47,033 nt of DNA from Blakeslea trispora (taxonomy: Eukaryota; Mucoromycota; Mucoromycetes; Mucorales; Choanephoraceae): assembly GCA_025331445.1 (NCBI GenBank), contig JAIWNE010000169.1:1-47033 (forward strand). The letters are read 5' to 3'. This document shows positions 1 through 9,858 of the stretch, one piece after another. A program made the translations under genes and the position numbers. Position 1 is the first letter of the stretch. Each line of letters starts with the position of its first letter. The notes beneath the pieces were generated by a model. That model saw only the letters and a program-made list of their open reading frames with translations. It was not told the DNA's origin and ran no database searches.

Positions 1-2
1 AC

Positions 3-290
3 AGATCAACTTCTACACCTTCTCATAATCATACCAACAACACCAAACATCTTGACACCTTAAGAGTACCGAAAAGCGACACAAGAACAAATCAGACACA
101 CGTCACAAATGTCATAGCAACGAATAGTGGTCAGCCTAGCAGCCAAATGGTTGTAGGCTTTGCAAATACTGAAGAAATACCAGTGTTCCTAAGGAACTGG
201 AATGTAAATAGAAAGCGCAAGTTTACGCCTAAGATCAATCAAAAGAATAGCAACAAGAGACAACGTAGGTCCGGTCCGGAAAACAACTGA
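3..290 (+). CDS. C-terminal tail of an unidentified protein (partial, open at left edge)
   Basis: A frame open from the left edge ends at TGA 288-290 and gives about 95 residues. The first half is rich in Ser, Thr, Asn and His. The last 45 residues are strongly basic, with the signature P-V-F-L-R-N-W-N followed by KRK and KRQRR clusters that could be nuclear-localisation or nucleic-acid-binding sequence. I do not recognise the family. Two further pieces occur in this window: 45437-45600 on the minus strand has P-Q-F-V-R-S-W-N plus a basic tail, and 9294-9394 has RVPKS and TNQTHV like residues 21-34 here. The dispersed copies suggest a repeated gene or an old mobile element rather than a single-copy host gene. 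E1 starts 124 bp after the stop. Confidence 0.45.
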   Translation, partial: RSTSTPSHNHTNNTKHLDTLRVPKSDTRTNQTHVTNVIATNSGQPSSQMVVGFANTEEIPVFLRNWNVNRKRKFTPKINQKNSNKRQRRSGPENN

Positions 291-429
291 GATTCAATTA
301 TCATAAAATAACTATATCATCTATCTTTCCACAAAAGAATAAAGTTAACTTCTTTCCACATCTTACAAAATTGACTTATAAGTGCTAGATTTCGATCACT
401 GCTATAAGCTTAACACTTCAGAAAAAAAA

Positions 430-476
430 CACAAGTTTAGCGCAGATATAGGGCCTAAATCTGCGCTAAACTTGTG
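430..476. repeat. E1 left terminal hairpin
   Basis: Two 18-nt arms (430-447 and 459-476) are perfect reverse complements around the loop ATAGGGCCTAA. Half-copies of the stem recur downstream at about 524-553 and 571-690, near an AAGCAGGCAAAA spacer. E5 has a hairpin in the same place with a different stem but a very similar loop. This may be a transposase or accessory-protein binding site; that role is inferred. Confidence 0.8.
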
Positions 477-1104
477 AAGTTGAATTAGGTGACACACCTA
501 GTATTTAACAAATGTAACTTGTTTAGGCCCTATATCTGCGCTAAACTTGTGTTTTTTAAGCAGGCAAAAAAAACCCAAGTTTAAGGCCTCAACTTGGCAT
601 TAAACTTGTATTTCTGATTTAGGCCCTAATCCTGCGTCAAACTTGTGTTTTTAAAGCAGGTGAAAAACACAAGTTTAAGACCTCTTCATCATGTATTTCA
701 TGGCAATCCTTTGATCCTATTCGCTCTTTTCATCAATACGTGCTCTCTACCATTGGCTTAGAATGACCTTTGGTATTTGCGTTTTAGATTCTTATAGGCT
801 CTTTAGGTTACATTATTACACTCATTTTCAATAATACTGCTTTTTCATTAGATTTTATTTTAAAGATGTGTTCTTTATTTGGTATATATTGCTTTTCATA
901 ATTGGCTAGTGTATTTTTTTTTGTTTATATTTGATATTTGGTAAAAATAGAATACGGAAAACGTTTGCTTATTCTTCCATATCATTGGCTTGCTTGATGT
1001 TGGATGTACTAGGTTCCCATACGCAACTTTCCCATGGGTAGTAAAGCATCTACATATTGCACTTACCTTTACACCTATCATTTGGACCAGTATACGCTGC
1101 TCCT

Positions 1105-1479
1105 TTATTTCAGACGTAAAAAGATAGACGCACTGCGGAAAAAGTAGAGATAGAGAGCAAGTAGCTATAGTAATGAAATAATAAAATTACTTGTTAAAAC
1201 TAGTAAATTATACAAATAATAAAAACTATACCTTGTCTTTAAAAGGGTTCAGTACTCGCAACGAACCTACAAGATAGAATATCTAATAAGCAAGTTTAGT
1301 TTAAAACTAGTAACAATATAAGCATACATGGTTATTAACTTACAGAACAACAGTAATAGACGCTCTCATTCCTTTGTAGAGATCTTCAAGCCAAGCCAAG
1401 TAAGCACCTGAAACTACAAGAAATGTATTAATAAACTAGTACAAACAGAAGTGCTACTGCTTACCCTTTAACCCAACAT
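1105..1479 (-). pseudogene. Gene D copy of E1 (small multi-exon outward gene, probably decayed)
   Basis: Predicted pieces on the minus strand: exon a with ATG at 1479-1477; exon b 1413-1344; exon c 1266-1232; exon d 1164-1105, ending in TAA. Introns have GT...AG ends with acceptors such as TTCTTGTAG and TACTATAG. Exon b reads VSGAYLAWLEDLYKGM..., aligning without gaps to exon b of E5 (V-x-x-x-Y-L-x-x-x-x-D-x-x-K-G-x-x-x-S-I). Exon d reads LLALYLYFFRSASIFLRLK. Upstream of the ATG the frame continues through KLVLFIAM, so the true start may be earlier; an ATG also lies near 1590. Exon c is shorter than in other copies and hits a stop. Function is unknown; hydrophobic runs suggest a membrane-associated peptide. 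Confidence 0.5.
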
Positions 1480-1970
1480 AGCGATAAACAAGACTAGCTT
1501 GTTGTTTGATATTACTATACCAGATATACTAGTTACTATTAATATTATGATCACTTTTCTCTGATTAAAAGAATACTTACTGCGAACCATTAATAAGTGT
1601 GGAAAAAGAGAGAAAAAGAGAAAGATAAGGAAACGACGACTTGTTTGAAGAAAAAATAAACTATTTTGACCAATCAAATTACTAGAAATAATATGCTGTG
1701 AGCAACTTTTAGCGGTGAGAAATTCAGACAGTGCTAAAATGCGGAACTTGAATCACTTTAAATTTTTTATTTAATTTTTTTTCCTAAAGTCATTGAATGT
1801 AGAAATTGAAAAGCTAAAAGATGGTACATGTTGGAAGAAGGGACTTTGCTTTTTTTACATGGGTGTATTGTAGACAGTTAGAGATATACCTTGTTCAAGG
1901 TTCAGCGCATTCTGACCATTTTTGGGCGAGTTAATAATTTACTGCAAAAAGGAGTCCTTTAACAACCCCT

Positions 1971-1998
1971 TAAACTTGTGTTTTAAAACACAAGTTTA
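1971..1998. repeat. E1 right-end perfect palindrome
   Basis: A 28-bp perfect palindrome made of the E1 word (TAAACTTGTGTTTT and its reverse complement), 28 bp inside the right terminus. The same position in E3 (the palindrome centre) carries that element's own word, CTTTAACCGAC and its complement. It is probably a right-end protein-binding site. Confidence 0.85.
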
Positions 1999-2124
1999 GG
2001 GTCTCCAAAGTTAATTTTTTGTAGTGTAATTCACTACACCGAAGAGGTTGGCAAACGAACCATGATTTCTACGGAACATACGTCTGCTTCGTACGGAACC
2101 TACTTGGCACTCCCAATACATTAG

Positions 2125-2276
2125 CCGTCGTGGAAACCTGGGTTCGAAACACATCTGTTTCACACGACGGCAAATGAATTTCGACTAATGCATTCGTTAC
2201 CACGACGGCAAATGAACCACGGTTACTGCCCCAATTTCCACGACGGCAAACAGATTACGAGAACTGCCTCGTTTCC
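2125..2276. repeat. 38-bp subterminal repeat array of E2
   Basis: The core CACGACGGCAAA starts at 2163, 2201 and 2239, an exact 38-bp period, with a related second half (TGC...TTC). An inverted core, CCGTCGTGG, sits one period upstream at 2125. The array begins about 90 bp inside the left terminus. Subterminal repeats of this sort commonly bind the transposase or its partner; the binding role here is inferred. Confidence 0.75.
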
Positions 2277-2901
2277 AACGTGTGTTCCGTATCCATTGGA
2301 GCGACCTAATTGGATTACATTCTTGAAATAGTTCTTTCAATTGGCTTCTTTTCGCAAAAATACGTTCAATATTTCGTTCTGATTGGGTTCATACTCGGTA
2401 TTTTTATTAAAATAGATGATTGCAATTGGATAGAATAGGCTTCTTTACGCAAATATACTTCTTTACAATTGGACTGTTTACAGCAAATATAGAGGATTAG
2501 AGGCTTAAAAAAGTGGCTTTTTATTGTAGAGAAAAACTTTTTTTGATTGAAAATAGTGGCTTCTTTACAGGGGAAAATACTAGGGGATTAGGTAAAAAAA
2601 ACAATAATCGGTTGATGTAGAGAATATAGCCAGAAAAAAAAACCGATAGAAATGGCAAATTGCTTTTACAGAAAACGATGATGAAAACGATCAGGATACA
2701 GGCAAGAGCAATTCGAATTGAGACACAAAGGCAACAGATAGACCATAAAAGCAGATGGAGAGAGACAGCAATTTTACATCCAAAAGGCAGAAAACAAACC
2801 AAACAAGGAACAACCGGATTTGAACTAAAACAACATCATCATTAGTTAAAAGCGAAACAACACAAAAAGAAATGACAAATGTACTTACAGACAATCCATA
2901 G

Positions 2902-3201
2902 TCAGAGGCTATACGAAAGGCAGTTTACCGTGTCAAAGGAGCATACCAGCATTTGAAAGCCTAAAAAGAAAGCAATAAGTTATACGGAAATCATAGATTC
3001 TAATTTCTTACTTACGTTTAAAAAAGCCATCAACAGGGTCCTTGTAAATAATATCATTATTGAGCACAACCGGGCTCTAAACGAAAGAAGTATGTGAATA
3101 AAAAGAATTACAACATAGATGCTCATGAATAATCACCTCAAGTTATACAACAAGGTAAACACATATCAACTGAAGACAAGAACTAAGTAAAAGAAAGTAG
3201 A
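2902..3201 (-). CDS. Candidate small multi-exon gene at the left end of E2
   Basis: Predicted minus-strand exons 3201-3149, 3076-3016 and 2960-2902 join in one frame across GT-AG introns (donors GTATAA and GTAAGT; acceptors CGTTTAG and TTTTTAG) and end at TGA 2904-2902. The product is at least 57 residues: a hydrophobic start (YFLLLSSCLQLICVYLV), then SPVVLNNDIIYKDPV and a C-terminus ending CLSYSL. The start codon is not resolved; a further donor-like AAAG|GTAAGT lies at about 3242. The gene faces the terminus, as gene D does in the other elements, but I see no convincing sequence similarity. Coding status rests on splice signals and frame continuity only. Confidence 0.3.
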
Positions 3202-3634
3202 CTATTAGTGGCTTGACCGAAGAAAAAAAAAAGAAAAAGACTTACCTTTATACTTTAAAAAAAGTAATAAAAAAGAGAGAAAAAGAGAATAGAAAGGAAA
3301 AAAGAAAAAATTTCAACTTATTGACAGCTTCCTATTTGGGTCTTGTCAATAACAAAAAAAAGAGAGAGAGAGAGAAAAATATCACACTGATAGACTTTAT
3401 TATTGAATCACCGACACAAGAATAAAATATCTTGACTTTACTTAACCGTTAAAAAATCTATGAAAAGCGACTAACGTGCCTCCAGACTTAAAATAACAAA
3501 AACCTTATTTTGTTTCAATTTTTGCATCCTATTTTTTTTTGTTACGCTCGTGGGTCGAACTCAGGTCATTCATATAATTTTCTTAATGAAGTTATAGTAA
3601 AGTAGCAGATTTTACAACAAAATATAAACATTTT

Positions 3635-5736
3635 TTATTCAAGGTCTTTAGGTGTTCTGACCTTTCTATGAGATAAGTATCTCTTTTCAACAAATTTTTT
3701 CAAGTCTTTGGCAACCTCTCTGCCATCTTCATGCTTGCTGTAAGCCTCGATGTAATTCATACAGCGTTGAACGTAGCGGCGGATCTTTGTAATATCCCCC
3801 GCTTTGTCCAAAAAGGCAGGAATATTTTTTTCCAAGGACTTAAAGGTGTAATCACACCGAAGCCTGGCTTCTCTTTTTGCCGCACCCCAATACATCTCAA
3901 TCCAATTGCATTCACAATGGTATTTGGGGTACAGCTCAAAGATATGGCCAGCATCTTCAACAATCTCTTGCAAAGCTGTCTTCTGAGCCTTAAAGTCTGG
4001 CCTATTTTCCAGAAAATGCAAAGCGCAACACATTGACCGAAACCCAGGCTCCTTGCTCTCACAACGCATTCTCCAAACTCGACCGTCGAGATCACCGAGC
4101 CATTGTCCTCGCTCTTCCAGGATCTTCTTCACGCCTGATTCAGTAGCTGTATTAGTTGAGGCAATCGATTTTGTTTTTTTTATCTACCTTTGAAGTATCT
4201 GACATTCTTCTTCTTGGCCCTGCCCTTCGAATCATGGTAAGAAATCTCCTTGTCATAATAGAACGACTGATGCAAAAGCTGACCGGTCGAAAGTTCGATG
4301 GTTGTATCCTTGAACTGATACTTCTCAGTTAAAGGCCATGCTTTTTCATTGAGTGTCATACGACTTGCAACCAGTGCGTCATCACTGTAAGCCCCATGAT
4401 TTGAACTGTTGTCAAAGAGGAATACAGCTCGGCAATCTGGATGCAAGCTTTCGAACAACCCAATGACATGGTCCTTTAACTGAGCAACCATATCTTTGCT
4501 TGTCCACCAACCATCTCTACTCTCTCCAGCTTTAAACAGCTTTCTGGAGGTCCAACCACGGATCCTCACCGTTTCATGACAAGGGCATTGGAATTCGCTT
4601 ACCATGATTGAAGAGCCTGGTCCTTTCTTTCTAATCACGGACTCATCTTCATGAGTCCAGACTTCGTCCTTACCATCATTGGCGTAGAAGGTGAATTCGT
4701 CATGAGTGACGAAGACAACTTTTTCTTCACCTTCATCCAAATTCGGTTCTAACACCTGCTCTTCTTGTTCACCTGAGTAGGACTCTGACTTAGCCATATA
4801 CTTCATCATTCTCTGGCACAAGGCTTTTCGATATTCTACAACATCTTGTCTTTCATGGCCGTCGAAAAACAAGCCTTTTTTGTTGCCATATGAGTATCCC
4901 CACTCTTTAAGGTACTTGCTAAGAGTGGTGATACTCACGGAACCAGAGACGCCCAAGCAGGAAGGTATGACCTCTTCTTCAATGAAGGTCTTGATGCTGA
5001 AGAGAGTTCTCTCAGCAGGATTTGTCTTCTTGATGTGTTCCAAGACCTTGCTTTTGATGTCATTGTGACTCAAGAAAGACTGGCGCTTGGCATGAACTCC
5101 CTGACAATGGTCAGAGAGATCGCCATGTTCCAAGTACTCCTTTGACCACTTGACATTGCTTCTAGCACGGGAGGGCTTGGAGCTTTGAGGCCACAAGGTT
5201 TTGGCTACCTTTTCTGAGGCTTCGCCTATCTTGAGGCCATCCAAGCGGTTTTCAAAGTAGATCAAAATAGACAAAAGTCTAAAATCGTTGTAGGCCTCAG
5301 CTGAACTGCCTTCTTCTTTTTTGTTTGCGACAGGCTTCACACGGCTTCGCAACTCTTCGATTTTTTCCTCAATTTGGATCAGCTCTCTTTGAGGACGAGT
5401 GTATTCCTCTTTGGGCTGATCCTCATTGAGAACTTTGATGCCAAAGTTGAAGAGAGTTGCCCTGGGATCTACCTTCTTGGACTTCACATTTCTTCTCCAC
5501 TTTGTGGTTCTCGATGTCTTCTGGTAAGGCCCTCTTCTCTTTTGACCAGAAGACCCATCGTCCTTTAAGTTGTCGAGAGCCAAACTTTCAGTATCCTCTC
5601 TCCAGATTTCCCAATCTTGTTCGATTTCAATTGTACTTTCAGGTACAATCTCAACAGGGGTTTCTTTTACAAGTCTTCCCTTCTCATCTTTCTTTTGGGC
5701 AGCAAATTTCAATTTTTTCTTACTAGGATAAGGCAT
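3635..5736 (-). CDS. DDE transposase of E2 (one intron, apparently intact)
   Basis: Exon 1 is 5736-4188 and exon 2 is 4146-3635, separated by a 41-bp intron (GTAGAT...CTAATACAG, with a branch-like CTAAT). Joined they give 686 residues in one frame. The N-terminal 150 residues are charged and low-complexity (KKKLK, RRGPYQK, KWRRNVKSKK). Residues about 190-290 may be a helical DNA-binding region. The catalytic-type residues are D346 in THDEFTFYANDG, D442 in VFLFDNSSNH and E600 in ECNWIEMYWGAAK. This pattern matches fungal transposases of the Tc1/mariner-like DDE group, with an unusually long gap (about 157 residues) between the second D and the E. It cuts and joins element ends in the nucleus. 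ATG 5736 is preferred because it begins the longest clean frame. No lesion is visible. Confidence 0.88.
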
Positions 5737-7991
5737 TTTAAGATATATTAAGATAAAGATCAGAGAAAGGATTTACAAACAATAACAGGTTACCATTTAT
5801 AGAATCTTGACATCTTAAACGTGATTGGCTGAACATATTGAATCTCAGAAAAACCGGTCTTACAAAAAATTTTGCTGGAAGATACCATGTTTCAACTCTT
5901 AGGTCCCTTAGGTGGGCCACCTGCTTAAATTTTTGAAGTACCGATCAACTTTAAAAAGCTTCAGCTCAAAACTTTTATAATAAAAAACAACTTTTGATGC
6001 GTCAATATTGTTAAGAAAGGTTATAAAAATAACATTTGCGCTACTTCGCAAGTTTTTGCCTGCAAAAGTTTTTATGTGAAGCTTTTTGAAAACTTATGAT
6101 TTTTCGGGATTTTAAGTCTGGAGACACGTTAAGAGAGCGCTTCAAGTACACTATAAGCATTCAGTAATATGTCCCTTTAATATAGCTACAAACAGGCATC
6201 TCTTTTCTTTTTTTTTGTGTCGAAAAAACGACATTAGACCTGTCGACATGGGCACGTATGAGTACACTTTAAAAAAATAAAAAATAAAGAGGAATAGCTC
6301 TATTCAATCTCAGCCAAAATCATACACACTTTTTTTTCCTTTCTCTTGAATTTATTTATTTTTTTTTATTACCAGTAGCCTCAACTCATAGTTTATTTAT
6401 CTTGTTAAAAGCAGATGAGACTTAGCGAGCTTATGTCATTTCAGCAATGCAGTATATTGGACACAGACATTCCAAGCGTGGACTCTGGTTTGGAAGTACA
6501 ATGAAAAGAGAACAGTCAGGAAAGCTTTTAAGCTGCAAGTTGACTTCAATCTAAAAAAAAAATATCAGGCTACTACTTTTTTCTTCTTCAGTATTAAGCT
6601 TGATCCTCATCATACATGCCAAGCAAAAGGTAAGTTACATTGCCGTGTTATGAATCAGCTATACCCTTTCTTTTTTTTGTTTCGAAAAGAAGTGGATTGC
6701 TTTATGAACGAGAAGCTCTTTTTTATGAATGGAAAACACCTTTACGCAATAAACAACGACTGCTTACGAGTTATTTTATGGATCAACCCTTTATTTATTT
6801 TTGTCTCAGTACATGAAAAAAAAAGAATGTGGATTTTGATACAAAATGAGCATATAGAAGAGAAATAAGATGTAAATGGATTATTGCAAGTTCTTACTTC
6901 TTATATTTAGACCTGTTAAGCTTGCAGAAATGGAACAGGACAAAGGGGGTTTTAAAGTAGAGGCTTACCTTGAACGCACCACTGGTTGATTTGGAAAATG
7001 AGACCGAGATGAGTTTGCATGTTCTTCACAAAACTCTTTTTTTTTTCTTTTAATTCTTACAAGTTGTCTTTTCTTCAAAGGTTTTTTTAAAATATGTTTA
7101 TCTTAGTGCGTTTATTTCAATGTGTTTATCTCGGTGTCTTCTGCTTTAGATGCCTTTATTTCAGTGTCTTGTTTTCTTCAAGTTTTTTTGGCATTTAATT
7201 TTTGAGTGTCTCTTTTTTTCACTGCTTTAAGATTTTTATTTCCCATTTCTAAAAGATTTTCCCAATTATTTTGTGAGTCTCATTCGCAATTTTTAATTCC
7301 TCCGTTTCCGAAATTATTTTCCAATTTTTTAAGCAGTGATTTTTTAGGTATTGATATTTTTGAAGAAAAAATGACAAGTGTGGTATATTCACTAATTTAT
7401 AACAATAATAAAGTCAATCAGACCAAAAGAAAGATGTTTTATTTAGATATATGTTTTCTGTCTCTATTTATACTATGGGAAATACTGGTATGATAACTGA
7501 GTAACTTGAGCACAATGTATACATTGCCTGTAACCTGGATACATTGTATCCAGTGTTTGTAGCGTTTGAACGCAACAGCCTGAGAATTCCATATATAGAA
7601 ATAGACTGGTCACAATAAGCCTAATCTGATCTTTACTTTATTTTATTGCTCTGAAAGAGGCCGTTGTATGCAACAACAAGACATTTCAAACTCCTCAACA
7701 TTAAGGAAATCAAGTTGCTGTAAAATCTCAAGTAGAGAAAAAATCACTGCCAAAAAATTCAAAGAGCGAATTTTCTTTAAGCAGGTAAAAATTTAAATGG
7801 TTATAACTTTATGAAAACAAACTCGTTTTGAATTCTGTAAGAAGTTCTGAAAGTCCAAACAATATGTCTAAATATCTACCAAAAAAAGTAGCAGCTTATA
7901 TAACCCAAATCAATACTTGGGTTTGGGGTGCACCTAAGACCATGTTAACCGTAGATGACCACCGTACGTTGGTCAAGCATTCGGTGTAGTG
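5737..7991. other. Right half of E2 without a confident gene
   Basis: AT-rich DNA between the transposase start and the right terminus. It holds many short T runs and splice-like signals (AAAAGGTAAGTT at about 6627; an inverted CTTACCTTG at about 6967), so a small spliced gene is possible, but no frame is convincing. A hydrophobic frame at 6650-6868 has no support beyond length. The final 60 bp contain CCGTACG-like motifs that echo the left end. Confidence 0.6.
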
Positions 7992-9293
7992 ATTTTGTAT
8001 ACATCAGATCGGCTATCTAACCTAATTTACGCTGACACAAACATGACAAAATTATATCCCTTCTGTATGTTTACCTTTGATTCGAACAAGTGAAAGAAAA
8101 TAAAGAACAAACAAAAGTAATGAAATAGAAGACTGTAAGAACTATTACACACAGGGAGAGATACAATAATAATGATACGGAATTAACTAGGCACTTGTAA
8201 GCTTCGAAGACAGAATTCGAAAGTATAGTTGTGAACAAAATTAATGTATTAAAAGAGAGATAAAAGATTATTGTTATAAGATCAAAAAAAAATATAAAAG
8301 AATAAAGATATCAACAGCAATCTAAAAATATTCATCTTCTCTTCGAGGATTAGATCCTCTTGAGATCTTAATAAAATTTTTCTAACTAGATCAATTGGTA
8401 AACACCAATAATCGACCAACATCAGCGAATTCAACTTCATCTTCTAACCGAGTCTTGATATAAATATAACTATTCAGTTATTATTTCCAAACTAGGCACA
8501 ACCTGGGCAATGGACCTGATCTTCTGAAATTAAACAATAAAAATAATTTCCTGTAGTACAACCGATCAAAATTTTCCAAGCACAGACCATAGATCTCCGT
8601 CAAGTACTAAAAATAATATACCCCAAAATATAACAATAACATCCAACACCATGGAATACTAACTTGCCAACCATATTCAGAGTAATACCAAAGAGCCATA
8701 TACCAAGTATCTTCAACTATCCACAACCGGATAAACAACCAAGAAACCAAGGTATAAAACATCATAACCAAATTAGCAACAGGACAACCGTGAATTAATC
8801 ACCAACAGAAAAGAACAACCAATAGATAACCAAGTATCAACAACAAGAGAGAATTAACACAATAATAGCGATACAACACCGTTTGATACAATTGATAGAA
8901 ACAACAATCAATTCGATAACAACATCATAATAAAGTCAAATAATTAAAATAATGAGAACAACAATTACTCAAAACAGAGTAAGAGTTATAGAGGACTAGC
9001 CTCTATATCAATATATTACGATAATAAAAGTAAAAGTTTAAAGGTAATAAAAGATAAAAGTTAAGTGCAAGAAAAATTAAAAAGTGTGGAGAAAGTGAAA
9101 GAAAAGTATCTATATCTCTAATAGTAATAGTCAAACTTCAGAAAAAATATATACATGTCAAAAATAAGGTTGCTTGAGGTTTTCAAGGACCGAGTTACTT
9201 GTCAAAAGAGCCTTGCAACTGTAACTGCGATTACATATAATCCCTAATCAATACAACTCAGACTTGCACCAAAATACCTGCTCTATATACACC
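7992..9293. other. Intergenic AT-rich spacer
   Basis: After the E2 target duplication the sequence is AT-rich and skewed toward A and C on this strand (many ACAACC and AACCAA words at 8400-8950). I see no convincing frame, RNA gene or repeat boundary. Confidence 0.6.
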
Positions 9294-9394
9294 ATGACAA
9301 GCACCAAAACAAAGTCTACCCAAGAGTCACATAATTCTATATATGCGCATAGAGTACCAAAAAGCACACAAACAAACCAAACACATGTCAAACA
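9294..9394 (+). pseudogene. Fragment related to the 3-290 tail protein, cut by the gypsy LTR
   Basis: From ATG 9294 the frame reads MTSTKTKSTQESHNS... and contains RVPKSTQTNQTHV, close to RVPKSDTRTNQTHV in the 3-290 fragment. Nucleotide similarity (CACATGTCAAA against CACACGTCACAAA) runs up to 9394, where the LTR begins. The remaining C-terminal part is absent downstream. It is short, so the relationship is likely rather than certain. Confidence 0.4.
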
Positions 9395-9841
9395 TGATAC
9401 GTTTGCGTTGCTTAAGTGTGAAATGGTTGTTCCTGATTATATGTTCAATTAAGAGTAATAGCCGAGACTGGTATTTCTGTTGATTGAATTGCTGATTATT
9501 TGGTTTATTGGTATTGACGACCTGATTCTGTATCTGTTTCAATTTTCTATTCTTCCTGTTATCAATTCTTCTTTCAGTTTTCAATGATTTCAGTTTGCAA
9601 ATGTCAAATGTCAATTTTAATAAAATAATAACAAGCGATAAAAAGGATAAAGATGTAATAACATAGAAAATAAGGTGAAATATATAATAGTTCCTCTGAC
9701 TTAGGTGCACCCCACTCAACAAATACAAGCTCAGAATTCGTGTTCGGATCGGCACAATCCGAGGAGTCCGGCGAAAAGTTAGTGATGTAATTTCTCAATT
9801 CTTCACGCTATGTATCACGCTCCTTCACCAAATTACGTCCA
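9395..9841 (-). repeat. 3' LTR (447 bp, complete) and adjoining polypurine tract
   Basis: The LTR has TG...CA ends on either strand (plus-strand TGATACG at 9395, ...CGTCCA at 9841). On the minus strand it is directly preceded by AAGAAAGAAAAGAAA (9856-9842), a typical polypurine tract priming plus-strand synthesis. Positions 9395-9771 match the 5' LTR at 27803-28179; the remaining 70 bp have no partner because the 5' LTR is truncated there. Confidence 0.85.
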
Positions 9842-9858
9842 TTTCTTTTCTTTCTTGA

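Larger units (their letters stand above)
414..2026 (+). mobile_element. E1: short CACTA-like element, internal deletion derivative
   Basis: Left end reads CACTTCAGAAAAAAAACAC and right end ...TTTTTTGTAGTG (CACTAC inverted). Both ends are flanked by TAA (411-413 and 2027-2029), the 3-bp duplication expected of CACTA/EnSpm elements. The interior holds a terminal hairpin, repeats of the word ACACAAGTTTA in both orientations, the conserved subterminal module (about 690-1100), a gene D copy reading outward, and a right end resembling those of E4 and of the E3 centre (shared stretches such as TCTGACCATTTTTG). No transposase is present, so movement would need help in trans. Boundaries are seen directly; the superfamily is inferred from termini and TSD. 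Confidence 0.85.
2032..7991. mobile_element. E2: 5.96-kb DNA transposon with CACTAC termini and a DDE transposase
   Basis: Left end CACTACACCGAA (2032-2043) is matched by the inverted right end TTCGGTGTAGTG (7980-7991). Flanks are ATT on both sides (2029-2031 and 7992-7994), a 3-bp duplication. The element lies 5 bp from E1. It carries one convincing large gene, a two-exon DDE transposase on the minus strand, plus a candidate small multi-exon gene near its left end and 38-bp subterminal repeats. The transposase looks like a Tc1/mariner-type DDE domain rather than Tnp2, so the family assignment of the whole element is open. Confidence 0.85.

Noticed and set aside
2163..2276. Regular 38-bp repeats resembling a short CRISPR array
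   Set aside because: Only three direct units, degenerate between cores, inside the terminus of a eukaryotic DNA transposon and without cas genes.
3213..3425. Lys/Glu-rich plus-strand frame
   Set aside because: Arises from an AAAGAG-rich purine tract opposite the candidate outward gene of E2.
9327..9755. 142-codon frame on the minus strand, with a near-identical 138-codon frame at 27720-28136
   Set aside because: Both lie almost wholly within the LTRs, so their similarity is LTR identity, not a conserved gene.
9773..9773. LTR taken as 379 bp ending in CCGGC, with a TG...CA end at 28181
   Set aside because: A better 3' LTR end with CA at 9841 lies directly beside a polypurine tract; the shorter match only reflects truncation of the 5' LTR by E3.
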